In this document: positions 1 to 9,756 of the stretch, piece by piece | How the letters are laid out: each line of letters begins with the position of its first letter | Numbering within the stretch: the stretch's first letter is position 1 | NCBI RefSeq assembly: GCF_002272075.1 | Contig: NZ_NPBJ01000005.1 | Location: forward strand, 1 to 64,000 | DNA: 64,000 nt | Reading direction: 5' to 3' | DNA from: Terribacillus saccharophilus | GTDB taxonomy: Bacteria > Bacillota > Bacilli > Bacillales > Amphibacillaceae | Program-made: the position numbers and the translations under genes | Notes under the pieces: model-generated | Databases searched by the model: none | Told to the model about the DNA's origin: nothing | Seen by the model: only the letters and a program-made list of their open reading frames with translations

Positions 1-12
1 CCCAGCCTCTTC

Positions 13-672
13 TTATTTATTTAGATCAACTGCAGTCCCTTTTACAAGGTAAAGGATACTTTCTCCGATATTTGTAATATGATCTCCTACACGCTCAACA
101 AAACGTCCAACAAAGACGAGCTGCATTGTCTGTTGATGCTTTCCTGACTGTGCCTTGCGCTCATCAAGCATGTCACGGAACAACTCTCCGTACATACTAT
201 CTACTACATTATCCAAATCAGCCAGCTTTTTTGCTTTCGTAATATCTTCCTCTTCAAAGGCTTGAACAGCACTATGAATCATTTTGCTGACAACTTCCTG
301 CATATCACGGATAGCCGGCGGAATGTCATACGGACTTAGAACATTCAATCGATTTACGCTTTTCGCGATATTTTTTGCATGGTCGCCCATTCGCTCCAAG
401 TCGGAGGATACACGAAGGAAAGCGACTAAGCGACGCAAATCCGTTGCTACAGGCTGCTGCATTGCAATTAATTGAATAGTCGCCTCATTGATTTCCTGAT
501 CACGTTTATTCAGTAACTCATCATTCTCAATTACTTTATAAGCAAGATCACTATCCCGCTCATATAATGCGTCGATAGCTTGCTTTAAAGCTGTGTCTAC
601 TTCATACGCAAATGAAATAATTGACTTCTGAATTGATTCCAAATCTGCTGAAAACTGCTCTCTCGCTACCAT
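13..672 (-). CDS. phoU: Phosphate signalling/transport regulator PhoU
   Basis: PhoU is a cytoplasmic negative modulator that couples the Pst transporter to Pho control in many bacteria. The 219-residue product is the usual family length and all-helical. It carries two copies of the PhoU signature, ERMGDH at residues 93-98 and ERVGDH at 193-198, exactly 100 residues apart, matching the two tandem three-helix bundles whose acidic residues bind metal clusters. A GGAGG ribosome binding site lies 6 nt before the ATG. It is the last gene of the pst cluster, 20 bp after the second pstB, so it is probably co-transcribed. B. subtilis lacks a phoU in its pst operon, so this layout is the more general Gram-positive one. 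Identity is secure; its exact role in PhoR signalling here is inferred. Confidence 0.95.
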   Translation of the reverse strand: MVAREQFSADLESIQKSIISFAYEVDTALKQAIDALYERDSDLAYKVIENDELLNKRDQEINEATIQLIAMQQPVATDLRRLVAFLRVSSDLERMGDHAKNIAKSVNRLNVLSPYDIPPAIRDMQEVVSKMIHSAVQAFEEEDITKAKKLADLDNVVDSMYGELFRDMLDERKAQSGKHQQTMQLVFVGRFVERVGDHITNIGESILYLVKGTAVDLNK

Positions 673-692
673 AGTTCTCCTCCAATACGTAA

Positions 693-1466
693 TTAACCAA
701 AACGCCCGCTAATATAATCTTCTGTCCGCTTATCTTCCGGGTTAGAGAATATCTTACCTGTTTCCGCTGACTCTACAACACGGCCATGCAGGAAAAATGC
801 TGTTTTATCTGAAATACGGGAAGCCTGCTGCATATTGTGTGTCACGATGACGATACAATATTTCTTCTTAAGCTCGGACATAAGCTCTTCGATTTTCAAA
901 GTGGAAATTGGATCCAATGCGGATGTTGGTTCGTCCATTAAGACGACATCTGGTTTCGTCGCAAGCGCACGTGCAATACACAAACGCTGCTGCTGACCAC
1001 CGGAAAGACCCATCGCAGAAGACTTCAGACGATCCTTTACCTCATCCCAAAGTGCAACATCCTTCAAAGTCGTTTCCACGATTTCATCCAATTCGCTTTT
1101 CTTCTTAATACCATGAATTTTTGGTCCATACACGATATTATCGTAAATTGACTGTGGGAAAGGGTTACCTTTTTGGAAGATCATTCCCACTTTACGACGC
1201 AAATCAACCAAGTCAACTCTCGAATCAAGCAAGTTTTTGTTCTTATAATTAATTTCACCAGTCATTTTAACACCAGGCTCCATATTTATCATCAGGTTAA
1301 GCGTTTTGATGAATGTGGATTTACCACAGCCAGATGGGCCGATAATAGCATAAATCTCATTATTCAAGGCTTCCAGGCTAACATCCTTCAATGCGTGGAA
1401 GTCGTCATACCATAGGTTCAGATCATTTACTTGGAAAATTGTTTCTTTCGCTGCTGCCACTTGCAT
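693..1466 (-). CDS. pstB: Phosphate ABC transporter ATP-binding protein (second PstB)
   Basis: ATPase subunit that powers PstSCA phosphate import at the inner face of the membrane. The 257-residue protein has Walker [10 protein letters not shown] at residues 43-51, the ABC signature LSGGQQQR, Walker B with [10 protein letters not shown], and the switch histidine in VTHNM. Length and motifs are standard for PstB. It is the second of two adjacent paralogues, as in B. subtilis pstBA/pstBB, and follows the first by 14 bp. The two differ mainly at the N-terminus and in the substrate-facing helical region, so they may form a heterodimer or be alternates; the sequence does not decide this. Expression should follow the Pho box upstream of pstS. 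Confidence 0.96.
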   Translation of the reverse strand: MQVAAAKETIFQVNDLNLWYDDFHALKDVSLEALNNEIYAIIGPSGCGKSTFIKTLNLMINMEPGVKMTGEINYKNKNLLDSRVDLVDLRRKVGMIFQKGNPFPQSIYDNIVYGPKIHGIKKKSELDEIVETTLKDVALWDEVKDRLKSSAMGLSGGQQQRLCIARALATKPDVVLMDEPTSALDPISTLKIEELMSELKKKYCIVIVTHNMQQASRISDKTAFFLHGRVVESAETGKIFSNPEDKRTEDYISGRFG

Positions 1467-1480
1467 AGCTGTCGTGCCTC

Positions 1481-2314
1481 CTACCCGAATCTACCGGAAA
1501 TATATTCTTCTGTTTTCGTCTCAGAAGGATTAGTGAAGATTTTCTTCGTATCATCGTATTCCACCACATCTCCATTCAAGAAGAAGGCTGTCTTATCAGA
1601 CACACGAGATGCCTGCGACATATTATGCGTCACGATGACGATGCTATAATCTTCTTTCAGCTGCAGGATAAGTTCCTCAATTTTGGAATTGGATACTGGA
1701 TCCAGTGCTGATGCAGGTTCATCCAATAGAAGGATCTGCGGTTCCATTGCCAACGTACGAGCAATACATAGACGCTGCTGCTGACCACCGGATAATGATA
1801 AAGCTGATTGATGCAGACGGTCCTTCACTTCATCCCAAAGAGCAGCTTTGCGTAAACTTTCTTCAACAATTTCGTCAAGGACCTTCTTATTTTTCTGACC
1901 GTTGTATTTCAATGCATGTGTAATGTTGTTGTAGATGGATTTAGGAAATGGGTTCGGTTTTTGGAACACCATGCCGATCTCTGAACGCAATGCTACAACA
2001 TTGATGTCATTACGAAGTATATTAATTCCGTCATAAATGATCTCACCTTCTGCTCGGCTGGATGGGATCAAGTCATTCATACGATTGATGGAACGGATGA
2101 ATGTAGATTTTCCGCATCCTGAAGGGCCGATCAGTGCTGTTACCGCGTTCTTCTCGATACCCATATTCGCCCGTTTCACTGCTTCATTATTACCATAAAA
2201 AATGCTGAGATCCTTTACATCAAGTACAACTTCTTTCTTAGAAGCTCTTGTATTGGATGCAGCCATTTCATCTTCTGTTTTCGTTTCCGTTGGTTTATCT
2301 GCTGTATAGTTCAT
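1481..2314 (-). CDS. pstB: Phosphate ABC transporter ATP-binding protein (first PstB)
   Basis: First of two PstB ATPases of the phosphate importer. It has Walker [10 protein letters not shown], signature LSGGQQQR, Walker [12 protein letters not shown] and the H-loop VTHNM. The reading frame is open to an ATG at 2338 that overlaps the pstA stop as ATGA. A GAGGAG ribosome binding site falls inside that longer version, 8 nt before the ATG at 2314, so I place the start there (277 residues, beginning MNYTADK). The N-terminal 35 residues are polar, low in complexity and absent from the second PstB. Translational coupling to pstA from the upstream ATG remains possible. Confidence 0.93.
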   Translation of the reverse strand: MNYTADKPTETKTEDEMAASNTRASKKEVVLDVKDLSIFYGNNEAVKRANMGIEKNAVTALIGPSGCGKSTFIRSINRMNDLIPSSRAEGEIIYDGINILRNDINVVALRSEIGMVFQKPNPFPKSIYNNITHALKYNGQKNKKVLDEIVEESLRKAALWDEVKDRLHQSALSLSGGQQQRLCIARTLAMEPQILLLDEPASALDPVSNSKIEELILQLKEDYSIVIVTHNMSQASRVSDKTAFFLNGDVVEYDDTKKIFTNPSETKTEEYISGRFG

Positions 2315-2334
2315 GTCACGAACTCCTCTCTTCA

Positions 2335-3222
2335 TCATTTACCTGCTGTTAGCTTCTTATGAATGACACTGCCCAACCATCTAGCGAGGAGATTGAACAC
2401 AAGTACAGCAATGACTAGAACCGCTGATGCACCATTGGCTACTTCACGTACATCTGGAATAAGACCCTGTGTATTAACAGACCAGATGTGAACAGCAAGT
2501 GTTTCAGCTGGTCGGAAAATGTTCAGCGGAGAATTCTCTGCGAATGGATTCCAGTTTCCATAATCAAGTGTCGGTGTCGAAAGGCCTGCTGTATAAAGCA
2601 GTGCTGCTGCTTCCCCAAAAACACGACCGGAAGCTAGAATTGCTCCTGTAAGAATACCTGGGAAGGCATATGGAAGTATAACTGTCTTAATTGTATGCCA
2701 TCTTGTAATACCTAAAGCCAAGCTCGCTTCTTTCTGTTCTTTTGGTACGCTTCGAATTGCATCCTCTGTTACTCGCACCATTACTGGAATATTGAAGATA
2801 GTAAGTGCCAAGGCACCACCTATGATTGTGTAACCCCAGCCAGTGATGTTAACAAAGATCAAAAGACCAAACAAACCTACGACGATAGAAGGCAGCGAAG
2901 CCAGCATCTCGATACATGTACGAATAAAGTTTGTGATTTTGCCCGGTTTTGCATATTCTGCCATATAAATCCCGCCACATACTCCTAGTGGCACTGTGAT
3001 GATCATCGTGATAAACAGGATATACAAGGAGTTGAACAGCTGGTCACGAATACCGCCGCCAGCTTGATAAGAACTGGAAGGAGACGTTAAGAAATCCCAC
3101 GTTACCTGCGGCAACCCATTAGATAAGATGAAGTAGAATAGATAAAGCAACAATGCGACCATGATTGCTGCGATTGTGTAAAATACACCTGTTGCGATAC
3201 GATCTGTAATTCTGCTGTTCAT
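2335..3222 (-). CDS. pstA: Phosphate ABC transporter permease PstA
   Basis: Integral membrane permease that pairs with PstC to form the phosphate channel. The 295-residue protein has about six hydrophobic segments, beginning at residue 12, and the cytoplasmic EAA loop ([15 protein letters not shown]) that docks on PstB. The start overlaps the pstC stop by one base (TAATG), indicating translational coupling. Length and topology are typical. The gene order pstS-pstC-pstA-pstB-pstB matches B. subtilis, leaving little doubt about assignment. Confidence 0.96.
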   Translation of the reverse strand: MNSRITDRIATGVFYTIAAIMVALLLYLFYFILSNGLPQVTWDFLTSPSSSYQAGGGIRDQLFNSLYILFITMIITVPLGVCGGIYMAEYAKPGKITNFIRTCIEMLASLPSIVVGLFGLLIFVNITGWGYTIIGGALALTIFNIPVMVRVTEDAIRSVPKEQKEASLALGITRWHTIKTVILPYAFPGILTGAILASGRVFGEAAALLYTAGLSTPTLDYGNWNPFAENSPLNIFRPAETLAVHIWSVNTQGLIPDVREVANGASAVLVIAVLVFNLLARWLGSVIHKKLTAGK

Positions 3223-4160
3223 TAGATTTTCCTCCTACCGGACAAGTAACGGACAACAAAGATGAATAGGAACGAAATGATGAGCAAGATGAGACCCATC
3301 GACCAAAGTGTGTTGTTCTCAATACTGCCATATGTCGTATGTCCGATGTTCAGTGTAACAATTGTTGTCAAAGTTCCAGCTGTGTCAAAAATGCTGCCAG
3401 GGATATCTCGTGTGTTACCGATAACCATTTGTACAGCTAGTGCTTCTCCGAACGCACGTGCCATTCCTAATACAATAGCTGTGAGTAAGGAAGGCAATGC
3501 TGCTGGAATTAATACCTTACGAATTGTCTGCCAGCGTGTCGCACCTAGTGCAAGTGAACCTTGTCGCAAGCTGTTTGGCAATGACCGCATGGCATCTGTA
3601 GCTATAGTAGTAACCGTAGGGAGAATCATAACAGTCAGGACGATAACTCCTGCAAACAAACTAAAACCGATACCAGGAAAATGATCTCGTAATAATGGCA
3701 CAAGGACAACAAGCCCGATGAAACCATATACAACAGAAGGTATACCTACCAGTAGTTCGATAACCGGCTGCAGTACTTTTTTACCGAATTTCGGTGCGAT
3801 TTCAGACATGAATATCGCTGCACCAATACCAAGTGGTGCAGCAATTAATGCAGATAAGAAAGTAACAGCTAATGAGCCGAAAATAAATGGAAAGATACCA
3901 AATGATGCATTCTCTCCGCCTGTTGGATTCCAGTTTGCGCTAGTTAGATATGCAATTGGATTAATATTATTAACAGTAAATGATTGCAAACCTTTTTGGG
4001 CAAGGAAAACAGTAACAGCAATTGTCGCTGCAATCATAATTACTGCACATATAGTAACGAGGGAACGTCCACGCACTTCATCCCATCGTCTGTTTTTCTT
4101 AGTCAGAATCAGCCGTTCTTCAGCTGATGGAGATACTGATGCTTTTGCCAACTTGTACAA
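3222..4160 (-). CDS. pstC: Phosphate ABC transporter permease PstC
   Basis: Partner permease of PstA in high-affinity phosphate import. The 312-residue protein has a cytoplasmic N-terminus of about 30 residues containing a KKNRRWDE segment, then about six transmembrane helices. Its EAA loop reads RQGSLALGATRWQTI. Two membrane-inserted stretches (GIGAAIFMSEI and GIPSVVYGFIGL) are characteristic of the PstC branch. It lies 128 bp downstream of pstS, separated by a strong hairpin lacking a U-tract, which would let pstS mRNA accumulate above the permease message. Confidence 0.96.
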   Translation of the reverse strand: MYKLAKASVSPSAEERLILTKKNRRWDEVRGRSLVTICAVIMIAATIAVTVFLAQKGLQSFTVNNINPIAYLTSANWNPTGGENASFGIFPFIFGSLAVTFLSALIAAPLGIGAAIFMSEIAPKFGKKVLQPVIELLVGIPSVVYGFIGLVVLVPLLRDHFPGIGFSLFAGVIVLTVMILPTVTTIATDAMRSLPNSLRQGSLALGATRWQTIRKVLIPAALPSLLTAIVLGMARAFGEALAVQMVIGNTRDIPGSIFDTAGTLTTIVTLNIGHTTYGSIENNTLWSMGLILLIISFLFIFVVRYLSGRRKI

Positions 4161-4242
4161 CTCCTCATGAAAACAGCGGAAAGGAACACCCTGAAAAATG
4201 GTCTCCCGCTGTCTGTGATATAGCTAATTTATATAACCACAG

Positions 4243-4277
4243 TAAGGTAAATGCAGTATTACACTGCATCTACCTTA
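4243..4277 (-). other. Intercistronic hairpin between pstS and pstC
   Basis: A 15-bp stem with one G-U pair closes a 5-nt loop; the arms are 4243-4257 and 4263-4277. No run of U follows it on the transcribed strand, so it is not a classical terminator. In pst operons such stems typically protect the 3' end of the abundant pstS message after processing or partial termination. That role is inferred; the pairing is seen directly. Confidence 0.75.
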
Positions 4278-4288
4278 TGTTTTTAGTA

Positions 4289-5215
4289 TTATTTTTCAGT
4301 AAGATTGCCTTCTGCGTCGCGTTCAACCTGCATGTCAGTCATTGGAACGTAGCCTTGTTCAGGTACGATTGTAGTTTGAACTTCGTCGCTTAGCATATAA
4401 TCTAGGAATTCTTTCGCTAGGCCTTCAGGCTCTCCGTTTGTGTAAGAGTGCTGATATGCCCAGATTGGGAAGTCACCAGATCCGATTGTTTCGTTAGTAG
4501 CTTCAACACCATCGATTTTAGATTTTACGATTGTATCGTCATCGAAGTAAGATAGTGCCAAGTAACCGATCGCTCCGTCTGTATCAGCAACGATTTGCTT
4601 AACAGTGTTGGAGGAATCCTCCGTAACACCTTCTGCAGGTGTTTCGCCATCAAGTGCGTATTTTACGAAAGTATCACGTGTACCTGAAGAATCAGGACGG
4701 TTAACAAGTGTGATATCCATGTCTGCTCCGCCAACGTCAGACCAGTTTGTCACTTTACCTGTGAAGATATCGATCAATTGTTGTTTTGTAAGATCATCTA
4801 CATCAGCTTTAGGGTTGATAGCTGCAGTCATACCAACAACTGCTACTTGATGATCAACAATTGCTCCTGCATCGATGCCTTCTTTCTCTTCAGCAAATAC
4901 GTCAGAGTTACCGATGTCGATCGTACCTTCCTGAACTTGGCTTAGTCCAGCTCCTGAACCACCTGCTTGAACCTGAATGTCTGCATCAGCGTTTTCACCT
5001 TTGTACTGTTCAGCTGCTGCTGCTACTAGAGGCTGCATTGCACTAGAACCTGCTACAACAATGGAAGTTTCAGAAGCTTCTCCTCCGCCGCCGTTGCTGT
5101 CCCCGCTTGTGTCTCCTTCAGATTCATTGCCGCCAGCGTTACCGCCACATGCTGCAAGTACACCGATAACTAGTGCGAACATTGCTAGCAATACAGATAG
5201 TTTCATCTTCTTCAT
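4289..5215 (-). CDS. pstS: Phosphate-binding lipoprotein PstS
   Basis: Extracellular phosphate receptor of the Pst importer, anchored by lipid. Residues 1-22 form a lipoprotein signal peptide, and the lipobox LAAC places the acylated cysteine at residue 23. A low-complexity Gly/Ser/Glu linker to about residue 50 follows. The mature 308-residue precursor contains the phosphate-site segments AGSSAMQP and PDSSGTRDTF, typical of the PBP-like fold. It is first in the operon and directly follows a Pho box promoter, so it should be strongly induced on phosphate starvation by PhoP~P. Base composition matches the neighbours. Confidence 0.97.
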   Translation of the reverse strand: MKKMKLSVLLAMFALVIGVLAACGGNAGGNESEGDTSGDSNGGGGEASETSIVVAGSSAMQPLVAAAAEQYKGENADADIQVQAGGSGAGLSQVQEGTIDIGNSDVFAEEKEGIDAGAIVDHQVAVVGMTAAINPKADVDDLTKQQLIDIFTGKVTNWSDVGGADMDITLVNRPDSSGTRDTFVKYALDGETPAEGVTEDSSNTVKQIVADTDGAIGYLALSYFDDDTIVKSKIDGVEATNETIGSGDFPIWAYQHSYTNGEPEGLAKEFLDYMLSDEVQTTIVPEQGYVPMTDMQVERDAEGNLTEK

Positions 5216-5267
5216 GTTTAATTTTCCCCCTACGTGATTCGATTAGTTCATTTGCCTTACAAGTACA

Positions 5268-5321
5268 ATATTAACTTGTCTTCATTAAGGAAAAATAAAC
5301 AGAATGTAAAGGTTGTGTAAA
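5268..5321 (-). promoter_or_regulatory. Pho box promoter of the pst operon
   Basis: Four direct repeats of the PhoP half-site occur with exact 11-bp periodicity at 5316-5321 (TTTACA), 5305-5310 (TTTACA), 5294-5299 (TTTATT) and 5283-5288 (TTAATG). This is the B. subtilis PhoP-box arrangement of TT(A/T/C)ACA-like repeats spaced 5 bp apart, positioned as a substitute -35. A possible -10, TAATAT, lies at 5268-5273, about 50 bp before the pstS start. Control by PhoP~P is inferred from known Pho regulon architecture. Confidence 0.85.
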
Positions 5322-5340
5322 TCCAAGTATTAATTTGTTG

Positions 5341-5376
5341 AAAAAAAAAGAACCACCCCGTTTATTGGAGTGATTC
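5341..5376 (-). terminator. Intrinsic terminator after the PBP gene
   Basis: A 10-bp stem (5350-5359 with 5367-5376, two G-U pairs) encloses a 7-nt loop. It is followed by nine U on the minus strand. It lies just past the pbpA stop and just upstream of the Pho box, insulating pst from the cell-wall gene. Confidence 0.88.
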
Positions 5377-5390
5377 TATGGGTATAACTA

Positions 5391-7457
5391 TTATTCGTTT
5401 TTGTCTTCGTCGTCAGGAGCTGTATGCTCGTAATAATATTCAAGCGCACGGTTCATGATGTTGTACGTAATAGGATATTGCGTTCCGCCGCTGATGATAC
5501 CTAAGTTCGGTACCATAACAGCGAATGCAATATCAGGATTTTCGTCATCGGCGTATCCAATCAGAGTCCAGTTCTCCAGGTCAGTACCATTTATGCTAGT
5601 TTGAGCAGTTCCTGTCTTACCTGCAATATTATATGTTTTTGCTTTTGCACTCAGATGGCTGTAAGCAGTACCTTTTTGCGTCTGGAACACCATTTCGAAA
5701 CCTTGTTTGACTCGATTAATCTGATCATCCGTAGCAGTAATCTTATTTAATACTTCTGGAGACTTTGTTTCCGCGAGCGGACCTAGTTTATCCTTCTCAT
5801 TCGATGGTTCATGGATCTCACTTACAAAATGAGGTTTAATTCGATATCCTCCATTGGCAATGGTCGAAACATATTGAGCCAACTGCATCGTAGTGTATGT
5901 GTCGAACTGCCCGATCGAGAAGTCAAGCAGGTTACCCGCTTGACCAGTAGTTCCTACATAACCCACAGACTCTGAAGGTAAATCTATTCCTGTCTCAACA
6001 CCTAAACCAACTTGATTGTAGTAATTACGTAATTTTCGAAATGCATCTTGATCAAACGAGACACTTTCTCCATTCTTTTGATCATATTCGCCACCTATAC
6101 GCAAAGCAACATTAAACATGTATACGTTGGATGACATTTGCAAAGCCTGTAAATCGTTTATCCAGCCCATATTTTTATAGGAAGATTTCTCAGGGGTATC
6201 TTTAATTTTCATTGGTGTATCAAAGAATTGCTGATTCATCTTCACAACGCCTTCCTGATATCCAGCAAGCAATGTCGCTCCCTTAACGGTGGAACCGACC
6301 GCATTTGCGCTGAAGACAGTATTCATATCAGCAGATTCATATTTATTATCTTCCCGGTCGTAATGCTGTCCGCTGGCTGCGTAAATTTCACCAGTATTCG
6401 GGTTAAGCATTACTGCCATTGCATCTTCTAGGTAACGGTTTGCACCTGGATGCTTGTTGATGGCACTTTTCAGTTCATCACGTACGATTTTGTCCAGTTC
6501 TTTCTGGAAGTCCATATTGATGGACAATTGAAGATCCTGGCCGCGCTGTCCTTCAGAGATGACATCCTGGGACACAATGCTGTTGCTGTTATCCGTTACG
6601 TAGCGTACGCGTTTTTTGTCACCTTTCAGGAGACTTTCATATTGCTTTTCAAGTCCACTCGTACCAATCCGGTCATTCAGCTGGTAGTTACGGGACTTAT
6701 AATAATCCTCTTCCCCTTCTGGGATACCTGTCTTGATTCCGCCAAGGATGCCGCTGAGAGAACCATCAAATGGATAATAACGTTCCCAGTCAGTTGCAAC
6801 GTTGATGCCGGACAATTCGCCCATATTTTCAGCAATCGTCGCATATTCCTTCTCGGAGACATTTTTATTCTTGATTACATGCGGCACAAGCTCAGTGGCG
6901 CTATCGATTTCACGTTTGATAGCGATAATTTGTTTGGCATGATCATCACTTTCAAGTTCCTTATAATCATCTTCTGTAATCCGCTCTAAAGTTAGATCGT
7001 ATACTTCTGAATCATCAAGGGTCTCTTTTTCTGAAGCAGTGATCCTGCCGTTCGCTTCGTCTGAGTTCAATACGTACCAATACTCTTTGTACTCACGCTC
7101 GGTTATCTTGTCAATTGCCTTATCTTCCATCTTGATGATGTCGGCAAGCTTTGTAGCAATCTCCAAACGTTTTTCAGAAGAATCTCCGTTTTTTGGCGGA
7201 GTATATGTGATGGAATAGACTGGCTCATTCCCGACAATCACATTTCCTTCGCTATCATAAATCATTCCGCGCGGAACAGAAATTTCAGCGATATCATTTG
7301 TCGTCTCTTCCAGTACTGCCTGGTGTTCCTCCCCATTGATAATCTGCACGACTCCAAGCTGCAGAACCAAGGCAGAAAACAGCAGGAAAACAATCGCAAA
7401 CAAAACATTGAGACGGAAAGGAAGCAGTGCACGCTTCTTCTTCCTTTTTTTAGACAT
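5391..7457 (-). CDS. pbpA: Class B penicillin-binding protein (PBP2A/PbpH type transpeptidase)
   Basis: Monofunctional D,D-transpeptidase that cross-links peptidoglycan during elongation, anchored in the membrane with its catalytic domain outside. Residues 1-13 are basic and 14-40 form one membrane anchor. A dimerisation/pedestal domain with the VPRG motif follows from about residue 61. The catalytic motifs are STVK (389-392, nucleophile Ser389), SSN (442-444) and KTGT (614-617). At 688 residues it is the right size for B. subtilis PbpA (PBP2A) or PbpH. Its position between yqgE/sodA and pst is that of pbpA, which decides the symbol. It has its own strong terminator. Confidence 0.93.
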   Translation of the reverse strand: MSKKRKKKRALLPFRLNVLFAIVFLLFSALVLQLGVVQIINGEEHQAVLEETTNDIAEISVPRGMIYDSEGNVIVGNEPVYSITYTPPKNGDSSEKRLEIATKLADIIKMEDKAIDKITEREYKEYWYVLNSDEANGRITASEKETLDDSEVYDLTLERITEDDYKELESDDHAKQIIAIKREIDSATELVPHVIKNKNVSEKEYATIAENMGELSGINVATDWERYYPFDGSLSGILGGIKTGIPEGEEDYYKSRNYQLNDRIGTSGLEKQYESLLKGDKKRVRYVTDNSNSIVSQDVISEGQRGQDLQLSINMDFQKELDKIVRDELKSAINKHPGANRYLEDAMAVMLNPNTGEIYAASGQHYDREDNKYESADMNTVFSANAVGSTVKGATLLAGYQEGVVKMNQQFFDTPMKIKDTPEKSSYKNMGWINDLQALQMSSNVYMFNVALRIGGEYDQKNGESVSFDQDAFRKLRNYYNQVGLGVETGIDLPSESVGYVGTTGQAGNLLDFSIGQFDTYTTMQLAQYVSTIANGGYRIKPHFVSEIHEPSNEKDKLGPLAETKSPEVLNKITATDDQINRVKQGFEMVFQTQKGTAYSHLSAKAKTYNIAGKTGTAQTSINGTDLENWTLIGYADDENPDIAFAVMVPNLGIISGGTQYPITYNIMNRALEYYYEHTAPDDEDKNE

Positions 7458-7526
7458 AATGTTCCCCCATTCTTACATACTGGTCTCATTATATCATCAT
7501 CCACGGTACGCTTCTACTATAGACTG

Positions 7527-8789
7527 TCAGCGATTGTCGTCTCCTGCAATTTCATTTTTCGGAAGCTTCTTAACTGATGCAGCTGGCGCGAAGCTCTTGA
7601 TATGCCTCGTAAAAAAGTAGATGAAAAATGGTCCTGTTCCAAGAATAAACATTAGATAGGGAATAGAAGCATCCGCCCAGATCCCCACCCCGATAAGCAA
7701 TAGTACAACGGAAATAATCCTGCCTATGTTCGTAGCCACATCACTAAGGACAATATATTCTACTCGCAGTTTTGCAGCATCCCTCGCCTTCCCGATTACA
7801 TCATAGGTAAGAGACAAATAAGGCACGTATAGAATCGGATAGAAAACACCGATGATACCAGCATAAATTAACAACGTAGTAAAATTTAGCTCAACTAGCA
7901 AAAGCACGACACTAAGTGAAAGTGCAACACCACTTAGGAAGATAGCCGTCTTTCTCTGACGGCTTTTAATGTAACGGGTCGCAATATAATAGAAGATAAA
8001 CGAAAAAGCGGAATAGACGAGATTAAACGTACCAAGCGAAAGCTCACTATTCGTAACGATAAAAACCCATACAGATATGATGAATGTATAGATACCTTCT
8101 CTCACACCTTGGAACACATGTGCCAATACCGTATTACGCCAAGCCGAATCGCGTTTAACTTCCTTCCATACCTTCCTTAGTCCGAATTTACCTTCTGCCC
8201 CTCTTCTTTTTATACCCGCTGTACATAAAACAGCTAAAAGGAACAAAAAGAAAGATACAGCGAAAATCAGTGTATAGCCATGAGAATTGTTCATTCTGGT
8301 AATGATATATCCGGCGACAAATGGACCGATCATACCTGTTAATGATTGCAAAAGGCCAGATACGCCATTAAAAAAGTCTCTTGTTTCTGGTTCTGTCACC
8401 TCAAAAGTAAGTACAGAATAAGCCAGCCAGTACATCCCGTAGCCTATTCCAAGCACCGCGCCAAGAAGCAGGTTATAAGAAGCGGCTTTTTCCCCAGTAA
8501 ATAAAACGAGAAGAAAAAATACACTCAGGAAGAATACACCTATACGGAGTATGATGACTCGATCGATTCGTTTCGCCCAACTCCCAGACAATGTAAAGAG
8601 AATTGTTTGAGCAACATAAATCGCTAAGTTGTACATCGCAATATTAATCAGATCATTGGTCTGTTTCCATAAGTAAATATTGACAAACGTATTCGACAGA
8701 AATATACCGAGAGAGTAAAGGGCCCCGATAATTAGCAGCACATGCAGCTCTTTCCTGGCAGAATCCGCGGTAAATAAGTTCGGCTTCAT
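7527..8789 (-). CDS. yqgE: MFS-family permease (YqgE-like)
   Basis: A 420-residue protein with about twelve hydrophobic segments arranged as two sets of six around a basic central loop near residues 195-215 (IKRRGAEGKFGLRKVW). This is the major facilitator pattern. Substrate is unknown. Location between sodA and the PBP gene matches B. subtilis yqgE, which is the reason for the symbol. No obvious antiporter motif C was seen, so drug export should not be assumed. It lies 70 bp before pbpA with no terminator between, so read-through into pbpA is likely. Confidence 0.8.
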   Translation of the reverse strand: MKPNLFTADSARKELHVLLIIGALYSLGIFLSNTFVNIYLWKQTNDLINIAMYNLAIYVAQTILFTLSGSWAKRIDRVIILRIGVFFLSVFFLLVLFTGEKAASYNLLLGAVLGIGYGMYWLAYSVLTFEVTEPETRDFFNGVSGLLQSLTGMIGPFVAGYIITRMNNSHGYTLIFAVSFFLFLLAVLCTAGIKRRGAEGKFGLRKVWKEVKRDSAWRNTVLAHVFQGVREGIYTFIISVWVFIVTNSELSLGTFNLVYSAFSFIFYYIATRYIKSRQRKTAIFLSGVALSLSVVLLLVELNFTTLLIYAGIIGVFYPILYVPYLSLTYDVIGKARDAAKLRVEYIVLSDVATNIGRIISVVLLLIGVGIWADASIPYLMFILGTGPFFIYFFTRHIKSFAPAASVKKLPKNEIAGDDNR

Positions 8790-8845
8790 AATGCCATCTC
8801 CTTTTACTGCTACTTAGTATCCGTCAACAGAAAAGAGATATGCAC

Positions 8846-8879
8846 AAAAAAAGACACCAGCTAAAAGCTGATGCCTTTT
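8846..8879 (-). terminator. Intrinsic terminator of sodA
   Basis: A 9-bp stem with two G-U pairs (8853-8861 with 8867-8875) and a 5-nt loop is followed by seven U on the minus strand. It lies right after the sodA stop codon and separates sodA from the MFS gene. Confidence 0.88.
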
Positions 8880-8891
8880 CGAATTACCGTC

Positions 8892-9503
8892 TTATTTTGC
8901 TTCTCTGTAAAGACGCTCTACTTCATCCCAGTTTACAACGTTCCAGAAAGCACTGATGTAATCAGGACGTTTGTTTTGGTATTTCAAGTAGTAAGCATGC
9001 TCCCATACATCAAGGCCAAGAATTGGTGTCTTGCCCTCCATAACAGGGTTGTCTTGGTTTGGCGTAGATACGATTTCAACTTCACCGTTTTCTACGATAA
9101 GCCAAGCCCAGCCAGAACCGAAACGGCCAGCTGCTGCAGCTGCGAATTCTTCTTTGAATTTATCTAGTGTACCGAATTTGTTTGCAATGGCACTAGCTAC
9201 TTCGCCAGTCGGCTCTCCGCCGCCATTAGGAGAAAGAAGCTTCCAGAATAGGCTGTGGTTGTAATGACCGCCGCCATTGTTGCGTACAGCTGTCTGTACG
9301 TCGGAAGGAAGTTCGTTAACACCTGCAACAAGCTCTTCCAAGGATTTGCTTTCTAAGTCAGCTTTCCCTGCGATTGCATCGTTTAACTTAGTCACATATG
9401 TGTTGTGATGTTTTGTGTGGTGGATGTTCATTGTTTCCTTATCGATATGAGGCTCAAGTGCGTCGTATGCGTAAGGCAATTCTGGTAGTTCAAATTTAGC
9501 CAT
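8892..9503 (-). CDS. sodA: Superoxide dismutase, Mn/Fe family
   Basis: Cytoplasmic homodimeric enzyme converting superoxide to oxygen and hydrogen peroxide. The 203-residue sequence contains all four metal ligands: His28 (in NIHHTKHH), His83 (in GGGHYNHS), Asp165 and His169 (in LDVWEHAYY). The GGGHYNHS and GSGWAWL surroundings are those of manganese enzymes, and Bacillus SodA is Mn-dependent. An AAGGAGG-type ribosome binding site precedes the ATG. The gene is monocistronic by its own terminator. An imperfect palindrome lies 30-46 bp upstream of the start. Confidence 0.97.
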   Translation of the reverse strand: MAKFELPELPYAYDALEPHIDKETMNIHHTKHHNTYVTKLNDAIAGKADLESKSLEELVAGVNELPSDVQTAVRNNGGGHYNHSLFWKLLSPNGGGEPTGEVASAIANKFGTLDKFKEEFAAAAAGRFGSGWAWLIVENGEVEIVSTPNQDNPVMEGKTPILGLDVWEHAYYLKYQNKRPDYISAFWNVVNWDEVERLYREAK

Positions 9504-9533
9504 GATTATTCCTCCTTAAATGATATGTAATTC

Positions 9534-9549
9534 AAAGGTGGTTACCTTT
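9534..9549. other. Palindrome upstream of sodA
   Basis: AAAGGT and ACCTTT arms, each 6 bp, flank a 4-bp centre between the presumed sodA promoter and its ribosome binding site. It could be an operator or a small mRNA hairpin. I do not recognise it as a known regulator site. Confidence 0.3.
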
Positions 9550-9633
9550 TCGTAAAGCGTACCAAAGCTTGTCTGAAACGGCAAGCATTTTGCTTCAAGA
9601 GCATTGTATATTCTTCCCAGCCTTTTGTTTTTA

Positions 9634-9670
9634 ACACACAAAAAAACAGCCATTCATTCGAACAGCTGCC
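9634..9670 (-). terminator. Probable terminator of the tRNA operon
   Basis: Downstream of tRNA-Phe, a 6-bp stem with a 2x2 internal loop and a 3-bp apical helix precedes a run of seven U on the minus strand. The stem is weak, but position and U-tract fit a Rho-independent terminator. Confidence 0.6.
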
Positions 9671-9677
9671 TTAGGAG

Positions 9678-9750
<73 letters not shown>

Positions 9751-9756
9751 ATGAGA

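Noticed and set aside
7527-8789. MFS gene as a drug efflux pump
   Set aside because: No specific antiporter motif or regulator neighbour supports a substrate; left as a generic MFS permease.
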